Shown here: piece by piece, positions 9,098 to 16,587 of the stretch
How the letters are laid out: every line of letters starts with the position of its first letter
Position numbering within the stretch: the first letter of the stretch is position 1
Assembly (NCBI GenBank): GCA_023433065.1
Contig: JAEZET010000004.1
Span: 496,001 to 560,000, forward strand
Source of the DNA: Cyanobacteria bacterium OH_CBrB_359
GTDB taxonomy: Bacteria; Cyanobacteriota; Vampirovibrionia; Gastranaerophilales; Gastranaerophilaceae
Direction of reading: 5' to 3'
DNA: 64,000 nt
Notes under the pieces: generated by a model
What the model saw: the letters and a program-made list of their open reading frames with translations, nothing else
Told to the model about the DNA's origin: nothing
The model's database searches: none
Translations under genes and position numbers: made by a program

Positions 9098-9128
9098 AAT
9101 TGATATATACTTTATATATATATCAATT
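9098..9128. promoter_or_regulatory. perfect AT-rich inverted repeat upstream of the GNG-repeat peptide
   Basis: Two perfect 12-bp arms (AATTGATATATA at 9098-9109 and its complement at 9117-9128) flank a 7-bp centre, ending 23 bp before the ATG at 9152. It could be an operator or a 5'-leader hairpin. The internal 18-mer ATATACTTTATATATATA (9105-9122) recurs exactly at 53852-53869. The roughly 240 bp before this (8855-9097) is very AT-rich and shows no gene. Confidence 0.45.
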
Positions 9129-9151
9129 TTGTTTATAGAAAGAGGCAAACT

Positions 9152-9340
9152 ATGAAAACAAAAAAAATGAATATTGAAGATGTTGTTATTAATTTTTCCA
9201 AAAAAGAAATGCAAGGCAACGGGCTTTCAGGAAATGGAATAGCCGGTAACGGAATTGCAGGTAACGGCTTAATTTCAAATGGTATAGAAGTTGTAACCTC
9301 ATTTATTGATGAAAAAGCAATTAGCGCATTATTTGAATAA
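9152..9340 (+). CDS. 62-aa peptide with five [GS]NG[IL]x pentads; possible modified-peptide precursor
   Basis: I do not recognise this peptide as a named family. It has a strong ribosome site (AAAGAGG) 8 nt before the ATG. Residues 1-21 form a charged, leader-like segment (MKTKKMNIEDVVINFSKKEM). Residues 22-46 are five consecutive pentads: GNGLS, GNGIA, GNGIA, GNGLI, SNGIE. A short amphipathic tail follows to residue 62. The pentads use varied synonymous codons, so the repeat is held at the protein level. Repetitive Asn/Gly cores after a leader occur in some ribosomally made modified peptides, and a B12-type radical SAM gene lies 1.6 kb away on the other strand, but no direct operon links them. 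A small structural beta-solenoid is the main alternative. Confidence 0.75.
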   Translation: MKTKKMNIEDVVINFSKKEMQGNGLSGNGIAGNGIAGNGLISNGIEVVTSFIDEKAISALFE

Positions 9341-9409
9341 TGATTATTTTATAAAAATTTTACAAAAAATAAGTAATAAAAATTAAAGAAATAAAAGAAA
9401 GAGTTAAAT

Positions 9410-10414
9410 ATGAGTGGTTCAAACGGATTAAAAATATCAAAATCAGCATATATGGAAGTACTAAGAGGCTTAAAAAATGAATTGGGTATTAAAATTGAGT
9501 ACCCTAACGGTGCTGGTGGCAAATATGATATGGTTGGCTGCTTTAATAAGATGAAATCTTCTGATAAAGATGCTATAGCAGCAAGTTTTGATTCTTTACT
9601 CGACCTTACTTTAAAAGATGATTTATTGTCCATAATGAAAAAATGCGGAGTCCGTAAATATACAGATTTACTCAAAGGCAAAAAAGGCTCAGGTAAAGCA
9701 TTAAAAGAAGCAGGAATTATTATTCAGGCAGTAGATGAAAAAGGAAATGTAATAAAAGATATAAATAAAGTTAAAGCCGGTCATAGAAATTGGTTGATTT
9801 CAAGAGTAGATTCAGAAGGCAATGTAATGAAAGATGCCAACGGTAAACTTGAGCAGTTCAAATGGAAAGATTTTAACTCAGACAGCTATATTCAAGGCGC
9901 TGAAGCAAATGTTAATGAGCTACTTGCCGCTGCAGGATATGACTGCGTAAGCTATTTGAAGTTGACTGATGAACAAAAAGCTATGGTTAAGAATGATTCA
10001 ATTGCAAGATACAGTTCAACCGGAACATTGGTATCCGGAACAGATAATGTTGCAGTAGGACAGACAGCTACAGATTCATCAGCAACAGGTTCAACAACAG
10101 ATCTGACAGCAAGCTCAACAACAGGTTCAACAAAGGAATTGATGAATGCTTTATTAGCAGATTTATTTGATGCTGATAAATTATTGAATACTGATAAAAC
10201 TAATGCTACTGAAGATAAAGAAGAAGTTGAATCAACAGATGAAGCTGATGAGGCTGACGAAGCTGAAGAAACAGATAAAAAAGAAGAATTAACATTAACA
10301 GAATTTTGGGACAAAGTTCAAGAATTAGTAAATGAAAAACAAATCACAAAAGATGAAGCAATCAAAGTAATTGAAGAAGAATATATTTGTCCTGCAAGAG
10401 ACTTTTCATTTTAA
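9410..10414 (+). CDS. hypothetical acidic protein with Ser/Thr-rich linker
   Basis: Not recognised as a known family. The 334-aa product has no signal peptide or membrane segment. Residues 1-200 look globular and mixed alpha/beta, with two copies of a 'VDEKGNVIKD' / 'VDSEGNVMKD' strand-turn motif around residues 108-150. Residues 200-245 are a Ser/Thr/Gly/Ala-rich low-complexity linker, followed by a very acidic stretch (about residues 265-290, e.g. DEADEADEAEETD) and a helical tail ending EEYICPARDFSF. It lies 69 bp after the GNG-repeat peptide on the same strand and probably shares its promoter. A strong hairpin terminator follows its stop. The lack of an export signal plus a low-complexity linker resembles the proteins at 53897 and 56594. 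Confidence 0.8.
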   Translation: MSGSNGLKISKSAYMEVLRGLKNELGIKIEYPNGAGGKYDMVGCFNKMKSSDKDAIAASFDSLLDLTLKDDLLSIMKKCGVRKYTDLLKGKKGSGKALKEAGIIIQAVDEKGNVIKDINKVKAGHRNWLISRVDSEGNVMKDANGKLEQFKWKDFNSDSYIQGAEANVNELLAAAGYDCVSYLKLTDEQKAMVKNDSIARYSSTGTLVSGTDNVAVGQTATDSSATGSTTDLTASSTTGSTKELMNALLADLFDADKLLNTDKTNATEDKEEVESTDEADEADEAEETDKKEELTLTEFWDKVQELVNEKQITKDEAIKVIEEEYICPARDFSF

Positions 10415-10438
10415 TAATTTTATAAATTATCAAATATA

Positions 10439-10476
10439 ATAAACAAAAAATCTGCATTTGCAGATTTTTTGTTTAT
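10439..10476. terminator. bidirectional rho-independent terminator
   Basis: A perfect 18-bp stem (10439-10456 with 10459-10476) contains A6 and T6 tracts around the core TCTGCA/TGCAGA. It lies between two convergent genes ending at 10414 (+) and 10506 (-), so it can stop transcription from both sides. Confidence 0.9.
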
Positions 10477-10505
10477 CTGTCAGAAGACTATAAACCAGTT
10501 AATTT

Positions 10506-10889
10506 TTATTTTTTTTGATTTCCAAGTCCTTTTTTTCTTTCCAAAATCTCTATAGTTTTCTTCTTTATTTCCAGATTCATTCCGATTGCTATTTGATTGA
10601 TTTTTTTCTCTGCTTCGTCAACAATATCTTCTGTATCGGAAGCGTCATTGTAGACATTATTTAGCTGTGATTTTATTTTATTAATTTCAGTTTCAACTTT
10701 ATCAACAATCATTAGAATTTCTCTTATTTCCATGTCTGTAAAGCCGAGTTGTTCTTTAAAATTTTTTTTAATATCGTTTTTTATTTTATTTCGTTCATCA
10801 TCAATTTGTTTTTGGCCATATTCTTCATCAAGACGCGGAGCCATTTCGTCATCTTTTTTAAACTCTTCAAAAAAATCTTTAATACCCAT
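10506..10889 (-). CDS. small coiled-coil hypothetical protein downstream of the radical SAM gene
   Basis: No family is recognised. The 127-aa protein is highly charged and predicted almost entirely helical, with heptad-like spacing in the segment 'IREILMIVDKVETEINKIKS' and again near the C-terminus. It has no signal peptide, membrane segment or cysteines. It starts 12 nt after the stop of the B12-type radical SAM gene on the same strand, so the two are almost certainly co-transcribed. It could be a partner or scaffold for that enzyme; this is only positional inference. Confidence 0.7.
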   Translation of the reverse strand: MGIKDFFEEFKKDDEMAPRLDEEYGQKQIDDERNKIKNDIKKNFKEQLGFTDMEIREILMIVDKVETEINKIKSQLNNVYNDASDTEDIVDEAEKKINQIAIGMNLEIKKKTIEILERKKGLGNQKK

Positions 10890-10901
10890 ATTTAAAATCC
10901 T

Positions 10902-12707
10902 CTAATTGAATTTAAAACTGTTAACCCAATCAATCCCGTATTTATCAAGATAGAGAAAAAGCAATTCTCTATACCCTAAATACATAGCAAGAGTGTTTCC
11001 GTATATTTCATTACACTTGATTGAACATTCGTTTAGAATATTGTTTAACTCTTCTTTACTCATACCGGCTGCATTATATTCATATGTCGGAGAAAATTCG
11101 GCTTCTTGATGGGTATCTCCTATAACCCCGTATTTTTCAGGATTTTCTCTTAGTTTTGTATGTTTTCCCATTGTAAAAGCGCATTTCCCGTATGCATTTA
11201 TTATGTCAGAATTTTCACAAACCATTTTAATAGTTTGTCTTGCTTCAGCTTGTGTTTCGGCCGGAAAACCAAAGAATATAAAAGCAAAATTACATATACC
11301 TGCATTTCTTGCGTTTCTAAGGATATTAAGTCGATTATCTATGTCCACTCCCTTGTTTATCAGCTCCATTATTCTTTTTGAGCCTGATTCAACGCCCCAT
11401 AAAATCATTTTAAGACCTGAATCCGCGGCAGTTTTAAGTAATTCCTCCGTAAATTCACTCTCTAGCCTTGCATTACAGAAATAAGATATATCAAGTTTTT
11501 CATCTATGATGCGCTTTGCCATTGCTTCCAAATATTTTGGACCTATGGCTTCATCAATAAATTCAAATTTACTTATATTGTACTTTTGTTTAACTTCCTT
11601 TATTTGTTCAATTAATTTATCAATATTTTTTATATTATAGTGCTGTCCGAAATCATGGTCGCAGAAACTGCACTTTCTCCAATAGCATCCTTTTGAAGTT
11701 TGAAATGGCAATACAATATCAGGGGCTAGGTATTTATCCAGCTTAAAATCATCAAGATTTATATTGTATAAATCATTTAATTTAATTGGAACTGCTTTTT
11801 CATTTATTTTAACTTTGCCTTCAGAAATATAAATAAGGTTTGAAACTTCTTCTATAGGGATTTCTCCGTTAATGTATTTAGCAAGCTCTATAACCGGTTT
11901 TTCTCCTTCTTCTATCAATACGGAATCTGCAAACAGCTCAAAAAATTCTTTTCTTTTCTCAAGTGTTTCAACAACTCTTCCAAAGAAATTCCCACCGATA
12001 TTAACATGGGCATTTGTTTCCTTTTTAATCATATTTGCGAGGGTTAAACCTGCTATAATCTGACTTGAAGAGTTAATTGATATGCCTATATATTTGGCAT
12101 TATATTCTTTAATTTCAGGCAGTATTTTTTTATAATAATCGATAAACATATTAGTGTTTTTGTCAAATACGTAGTGTTTTATGGTCTCAAAATCTAACTT
12201 AAAAAACTGGTTTTGATAACTGCTGAATGATATTTTTGACGGCAAATAAGGCAAAGAGGCAATTTCGAGGGCATTTTCAATTATATTCATGACTTTTAAA
12301 ATTGTTTTCGGGTTATAAAAGCCTTCTTCTGTTTTAATTACGCTTAGCGCATTTTCTACCACATTAGGTATAATATTTAGCAAATCAGAGTTTTCTGCCA
12401 AATATTTTTTTACCATTCCATATTTTGCAATTTTATTTTGCATATCAAAGGTATAGCTGTAAAAGTCTTTTTCGGGAGAGTATACTTTAGACAAGTCTTT
12501 AAGCATCTCTGTTTGAAGCTTTTCAGCTTTTGTAATTGCATTCCACAAATATTCGGGAGCTAATATATGATTGTAAAAATCTATATTTAAGTCCATTGCA
12601 TTTACTTTATACGGATAGTCCTTAAACTGTCCGATTAAGGTCGGGATGGCAAAATGAGGACTTGTCGGCATCCATTGGGGAGGGAATAGCAGTAATACGT
12701 TAATCAT
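10902..12707 (-). CDS. B12-binding-type radical SAM protein (paralogue 1)
   Basis: The 601-aa protein has the two-domain layout of cobalamin-type radical SAM enzymes: an N-terminal Rossmann-like domain beginning 'MINVLLLFPPQWMPTSP', a middle strand-rich part ('AKYIGISINSSS', 'NAHVNIGGNFF'), and a C-terminal SAM barrel with 'LWGVESGSKRIMELINKG' and 'FIFFGFPAET'. The iron-sulfur cysteines are Cys341, Cys346 and Cys349 (GCYWRKCSFC), a Cx4Cx2C spacing instead of the usual Cx3Cx2C. The canonical DxHxxG cobalamin motif is not visible, so B12 binding is uncertain. Two paralogues occur at 58762 and 60657. The substrate is unknown; peptide or surface-glycan modification are both possible. It is followed by a 127-aa coiled-coil gene. 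Confidence 0.88.
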   Translation of the reverse strand: MINVLLLFPPQWMPTSPHFAIPTLIGQFKDYPYKVNAMDLNIDFYNHILAPEYLWNAITKAEKLQTEMLKDLSKVYSPEKDFYSYTFDMQNKIAKYGMVKKYLAENSDLLNIIPNVVENALSVIKTEEGFYNPKTILKVMNIIENALEIASLPYLPSKISFSSYQNQFFKLDFETIKHYVFDKNTNMFIDYYKKILPEIKEYNAKYIGISINSSSQIIAGLTLANMIKKETNAHVNIGGNFFGRVVETLEKRKEFFELFADSVLIEEGEKPVIELAKYINGEIPIEEVSNLIYISEGKVKINEKAVPIKLNDLYNINLDDFKLDKYLAPDIVLPFQTSKGCYWRKCSFCDHDFGQHYNIKNIDKLIEQIKEVKQKYNISKFEFIDEAIGPKYLEAMAKRIIDEKLDISYFCNARLESEFTEELLKTAADSGLKMILWGVESGSKRIMELINKGVDIDNRLNILRNARNAGICNFAFIFFGFPAETQAEARQTIKMVCENSDIINAYGKCAFTMGKHTKLRENPEKYGVIGDTHQEAEFSPTYEYNAAGMSKEELNNILNECSIKCNEIYGNTLAMYLGYRELLFLYLDKYGIDWVNSFKFN

Positions 12708-12879
12708 AATGTCCCTAAGATTGTTCTGTTTTTATATATTAGTTCCTAAGGGCTGATAAGATAACCAATGAATAGATGATTTTGTTAATAAAACTTAATA
12801 TCAAGACTAAATTAATCCCTGTAATATTGGGAAGAAAAAATTACGAATTTGTAAGTTCGATTAAATTGTGGAATAAGTA

Positions 12880-12908
12880 TTGCGTTCATGTTATTTTATT
12901 GATATAAA
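12880..12908 (+). promoter_or_regulatory. sigma-70-type promoter of the alpha-glucan phosphorylase gene
   Basis: TTGCGT (12880-12885) and TATAAA (12903-12908) are separated by exactly 17 bp, followed by a leader of about 40 nt and a good ribosome site (AAGGAG) before the ATG at 12951. It lies in the 243-bp divergent gap between the radical SAM gene and the phosphorylase. Confidence 0.6.
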
Positions 12909-12950
12909 AATCAAGAAGTAAGACACAGTAGTAAAAATTAAAGGAGAATT

Positions 12951-14642
12951 ATGGGATTACCTAATGTAGCATATTTTTCAATGGAAATAGCAATGGACCA
13001 GTCTTTAAGTACATACTCGGGCGGGCTTGGTTTTCTTGCGGGTTCGCACATGCAGTCTGCAGGGTATTTACAGTTACCTATGGTTGGTGTAACTATGCTA
13101 TGGTCATATGGCTATTATAATCAAAGAATTGATCATGACGGGAATGTCGAAGTAGCCTATATAAGAAAACATTATGATTTTTTAACTGATATTGACGATA
13201 TAGTGGAAGTTGATGTATTCGGAGAGAATATAAAAGTTAAGGCATACAGAGTAGAACCCGAATTATTCGGAACTTGCCCTGTTTACCTTTTAACAACTGA
13301 TTTTGAGGAAAACTCAGAATGGGGAAGGTCAATTTCTCACAAGTTGTATGACGGAGATGAAAAAATCAGAATTGCACAAGAAACGGTTCTTGGTATAGCA
13401 GGTATAAGACTGCTTCAAAAGGTAGGATACAATTTTGATTGTGTTCACTTGAATGAAGGTCATGCTCTTCCTGCAGCGTTTGAGCTTTTAAGGCAATATA
13501 ACGGAGATTTAGGTCAAGTTAAGAGAAAAACTGTATTTACAACACATACCCCTGTTGCAGCCGGAAATGAAGTCCATTGGGTGGACACATTATTAGAAGG
13601 CGGTTTCTTTGCAGGATGCTCAAGAGAAAGAGCAGTTGAGCTCGGTGGAGAACACTTCTCTTTAACAGTTGCAGCCTTAAGAATGAGCAGGATTGCAAAT
13701 GCTGTATCACAATTACATGGCTTGGTCGCAAATAAAATGTGGGATTGGGTTCAAGGCCGCTGTCCTATAAGAGCGATTACAAATGCAGTTAATTTACACT
13801 ATTGGCAAGATGAAAGAATTCAACAGGCAAAAACGCTTGAGGATTTGTTAACTGCCAAGTTAGAAATGAAAAAAGATGTATTCAGCTATATAGCCAATAC
13901 TACAGGTACAAGGCTTGATCCTAATGTGTTAACAATTACTTGGGCTAGAAGGTTCGCTGATTATAAACGTGCCTGGCTGATATTGATGGATAAAGACAGA
14001 ATTTCTAAATTACTAAATGAAAATAAAATTCAATTGATTTTTGCAGGTAAATTCCACCCGGATGATGTAATGGGAAGAGAAATGTTTAATAAAATCCTTC
14101 ACCGTTCTCATTCTATGAAAAATGTAGTGGTTCTTGCCGGTTATGAACTGGAATTAAGTGCTAAATTAAAAAGAGCAACAGATGTCTGGTTAAATACTCC
14201 TTTAAGACCATTTGAAGCATCTGGAACGTCTGGTATGTCAGCTAATATGAACGGTGCATTACACCTTTCTACCTATGATGGTTGGACTGTAGAAGGTACA
14301 TTCCCCAATATCAACGGTTATACTGTTGAATATCCAGGACTTGATGATGATATTCCTTGGGAAGAAAGACACTGGAAAGACCATCAATGTTTAATGGATA
14401 TAATTGAAAATCAGATTATTCCTACTTATTACGATAATAAGCTTGAATGGGCGAGATTGATGCGTCAGGCAGTAAGAACAGCAGAAGCTTACTTTAATTC
14501 AGACAGAATGGTAATTGAGTATTACAATAGAATTTATAAGCCAATCGCTCATGAAGATCCTAAAGATGGCGGTTTAAACGGTGATTCTAAAATCGCTGAA
14601 AATCCAAATTATGATGCATGGACATTCTCAAATATAAAATAA
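12951..14642 (+). CDS. glgP: alpha-glucan phosphorylase-like protein (GT35), PLP lysine replaced by Ser
   Basis: Family members split glycogen or maltodextrin with phosphate to give glucose-1-phosphate, using PLP held by a lysine. The 563-aa protein matches the short alpha-glucan phosphorylase family: 'VAYFSMEIAMDQSLSTYSGGLGFLAG', 'HLNEGHALPA', 'FTTHTPVAAGNEVHW', 'ITWARRFADYKRAWL' and 'LNTPLRPFEASGTSGM'. In the family the last motif continues GTSGMK, the Lys binding PLP; here it reads GTSGMSANMNG, so the expected Lys is Ser430 (codon TCA at 14238-14240). The protein may therefore not be a normal PLP phosphorylase. It has its own promoter and terminator and stands as a single-gene unit. Fold assignment is secure; activity is not. 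Confidence 0.88.
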   Translation: MGLPNVAYFSMEIAMDQSLSTYSGGLGFLAGSHMQSAGYLQLPMVGVTMLWSYGYYNQRIDHDGNVEVAYIRKHYDFLTDIDDIVEVDVFGENIKVKAYRVEPELFGTCPVYLLTTDFEENSEWGRSISHKLYDGDEKIRIAQETVLGIAGIRLLQKVGYNFDCVHLNEGHALPAAFELLRQYNGDLGQVKRKTVFTTHTPVAAGNEVHWVDTLLEGGFFAGCSRERAVELGGEHFSLTVAALRMSRIANAVSQLHGLVANKMWDWVQGRCPIRAITNAVNLHYWQDERIQQAKTLEDLLTAKLEMKKDVFSYIANTTGTRLDPNVLTITWARRFADYKRAWLILMDKDRISKLLNENKIQLIFAGKFHPDDVMGREMFNKILHRSHSMKNVVVLAGYELELSAKLKRATDVWLNTPLRPFEASGTSGMSANMNGALHLSTYDGWTVEGTFPNINGYTVEYPGLDDDIPWEERHWKDHQCLMDIIENQIIPTYYDNKLEWARLMRQAVRTAEAYFNSDRMVIEYYNRIYKPIAHEDPKDGGLNGDSKIAENPNYDAWTFSNIK

Positions 14643-14660
14643 AAGTAGAAAATATAAATT

Positions 14661-14692
14661 AAAAGCTCCGATTTAACTACGGAGCTTTTTTA
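14661..14692 (+). terminator. rho-independent terminator of the phosphorylase gene
   Basis: A perfect 10-bp stem AAAAGCTCCG (14661-14670) / CGGAGCTTTT (14680-14689) with a 9-nt loop and trailing T-run begins 18 bp after the stop codon. It ends just before the next gene at 14707. Confidence 0.9.
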
Positions 14693-14706
14693 AAAAGAGA
14701 TATATT

Positions 14707-15252
14707 ATGAAGTCTAAAAACGAATTGCGAAAAATTGCCAGAGATACAAGAAAAAAACTTGATATTAAATCTATCAGTTTAAAAATTCAGGATAATTTAA
14801 TGAACCTGCCTGAATATAAGTCTTCTGAAAATATATTTTGTTATTGTTCATTTCAGGATGAAATTCAAACAACGCAACTTTTAGAAAAAAATAATAAAAA
14901 ATGGTATATCCCAAGAATTTCAGGCCATGAGTTGTTAGTGTGCGAATATTGTGGAAAAAACCTGATAAAAAATGATTTTGGAATATTAGAACCCGATTTA
15001 AGTTATGTAAAAACTATTGATGAAAATAAAAGAATAGATATGATAATTTTACCTGCACTTATGTCTGACAGACAAGGTTACAGACTTGGTTATGGTAAGG
15101 GATTCTATGACAGATATATTGCCAATCTTAGCTATAGCCCTTATCTTGTAACGTTGTTGCCCGAGGCGCTTTTGGTAGATAATTTGCCTATAGAAAAACA
15201 CGATTGTAAATGTCATATAATTGTTACGGAAAATTCTGTTTATCGAACTTAA
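14707..15252 (+). CDS. 5-formyltetrahydrofolate cyclo-ligase
   Basis: The enzyme converts 5-formyl-THF to 5,10-methenyl-THF with ATP, recycling a storage folate in one-carbon metabolism. The 181-aa protein has the family length and both hallmarks: the N-terminal helix 'KNELRKIARDTRKKL' and the nucleotide/substrate loop 'RLGYGKGFYDRYIANL', preceded by 'DMIILPALMSDRQG'. A 'CEYCGK' pair is present mid-protein but nothing suggests a true zinc site. It starts directly after the phosphorylase terminator, so it must have its own promoter or depend on read-through. Confidence 0.92.
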   Translation: MKSKNELRKIARDTRKKLDIKSISLKIQDNLMNLPEYKSSENIFCYCSFQDEIQTTQLLEKNNKKWYIPRISGHELLVCEYCGKNLIKNDFGILEPDLSYVKTIDENKRIDMIILPALMSDRQGYRLGYGKGFYDRYIANLSYSPYLVTLLPEALLVDNLPIEKHDCKCHIIVTENSVYRT

Positions 15253-15327
15253 TTTAATTAATATATTTGCACCTGAGTATTTTATAAGTAAAATATTAAT
15301 ATAAAGAAAAGTGAGTAATCAATAATT

Positions 15328-15435
15328 ATGGAATTTTTTAGAAGAAATCAGAAGATAATAATTGGCTTTATTGCAATAAGTTTTATAATGTGGACGGTAG
15401 GTCCTGTAATTCTCGCTGTTTTAGTTCATTTATAG
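15328..15435 (+). CDS. 35-aa membrane peptide
   Basis: This short frame encodes a basic N-terminus (MEFFRRNQK) and one hydrophobic helix (IIIGFIAISFIMWTVGPVILAVL). It would insert as a single-pass inner-membrane peptide. The layout resembles the N-terminal anchor of SurA/PpiD-type chaperones, but nothing of the catalytic domain follows. It lies 16 bp before an EnvC-like gene on the same strand, so it may be a real small envelope gene or a relic of a longer one. The ribosome site is weak. Confidence 0.45.
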   Translation: MEFFRRNQKIIIGFIAISFIMWTVGPVILAVLVHL

Positions 15436-15451
15436 TTATTTAGGATTAATA

Positions 15452-16573
15452 ATGTCAGGTTCCTCTTATTATAAAAAAATATTCAATATATTTTTAATAA
15501 TAGTCTTATTATGTTTTTATGATGCAACAGCCTTTGCGGCTCACTCTAATTTAGAGAAAAAACGTATAGAAACAAGGGCTAAAATAAAGAGATTAAAAAT
15601 TTTGGAATCTCAGGAAACAAATAAGATGTATAAAAACCAGTTAAAACTGGAAAAAAGTGAAAAAGTACTCCAACATTCAAAACAGCAATATACTTCTGCC
15701 AAAACTAAAATTAATACTTTAGAATATGATTTGTCCAGATCACTTTCGATGTTTTCAATTTCTGAGTTTCAAGCGAGAAACAGAATAAGACAGATTTATA
15801 AAAAGCAAAGAAACGGTTTATTTGAACTTTTACTTTCAACGAATGATTTAAATTTATTTCTAGACAGAATATATTATCAAAATATTATTGCAGGTAACGA
15901 TAAAACAAAATTAAATAACATAAAAGAGAAAGCAAGAAGAATTGCCAGGCTCAAGTATGAAATGGAAGCACAAAAGCAAATGTTGGCAGGAGCTATACAA
16001 GATATTAACTACCAACAGAAGAACATTCAACATGCAATTAATAAAAATGCTTCAATGATTAATAAGCTCAGGACTGACAGGTTTGCATATGAGAGGGCGG
16101 AAAGAGAGCTTGCAAGACAGTCGGAAAATCTGGGTAATATGATCTCTAGAAACACAAACCACAGTGATATAAAAGTAGTTTCAGGATTTATAAGACCTAT
16201 CTCGGGAAGAATAACATCTCCTTTCGGTTGGAGAGTTCACCCGATATTTAAAAGCAGGACATTCCATTCAGGAGTCGATATTGCAAATGTCTATGGTACA
16301 TCGGTAAAAGCATCAAATTCAGGAAAAGTCATTTATTCGGGATGGTATGGCGGCTACGGCAAAGTTGTAATTCTTGATCATGGGCGATATAATGGAGTTC
16401 CGATAACCACATTATATGCGCACCTTTCAAGCTATCTCGTAAGTGTAGGTGATTATGTAACAAGAGGACAGATAGTAGGTAAAGAAGGCAGCACAGGGTA
16501 CAGCACTGGACCACATTTACACTTTGAGGTTAGGATAAACGGACGTCCTTGTAATCCATTTAAATATATTTAA
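15452..16573 (+). CDS. murein hydrolase activator EnvC-like / M23 metallopeptidase
   Basis: Exported cell-wall protein acting on, or activating amidases that act on, peptidoglycan during division. The 373-aa product has a signal peptide (residues about 1-29, ending 'DATAFAAHS'), a long periplasmic coiled coil (about 30-230) and a C-terminal LytM/M23 domain (about 245-373). The four M23 zinc/catalytic positions are present: His272 and Asp276 (HSGVDIA), His355 and His357 (GPHLHFEV). EnvC itself lacks some of these residues, so this protein may be an active endopeptidase. It starts 16 bp after the 35-aa peptide and ends 14 bp before the LptD-like gene, forming an envelope operon. Confidence 0.9.
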   Translation: MSGSSYYKKIFNIFLIIVLLCFYDATAFAAHSNLEKKRIETRAKIKRLKILESQETNKMYKNQLKLEKSEKVLQHSKQQYTSAKTKINTLEYDLSRSLSMFSISEFQARNRIRQIYKKQRNGLFELLLSTNDLNLFLDRIYYQNIIAGNDKTKLNNIKEKARRIARLKYEMEAQKQMLAGAIQDINYQQKNIQHAINKNASMINKLRTDRFAYERAERELARQSENLGNMISRNTNHSDIKVVSGFIRPISGRITSPFGWRVHPIFKSRTFHSGVDIANVYGTSVKASNSGKVIYSGWYGGYGKVVILDHGRYNGVPITTLYAHLSSYLVSVGDYVTRGQIVGKEGSTGYSTGPHLHFEVRINGRPCNPFKYI

Positions 16574-16587
16574 TTAAAGGCTAAAGT

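Noticed and set aside
9952..10314. 120-codon minus-strand frame rich in Ser and Val
   Set aside because: Antisense of the acidic and Thr-rich part of the 334-aa gene; no start signal.
12708..12950. Cobalamin riboswitch for the B12-type radical SAM gene
   Set aside because: No B12-box or matching helices are visible on either strand.
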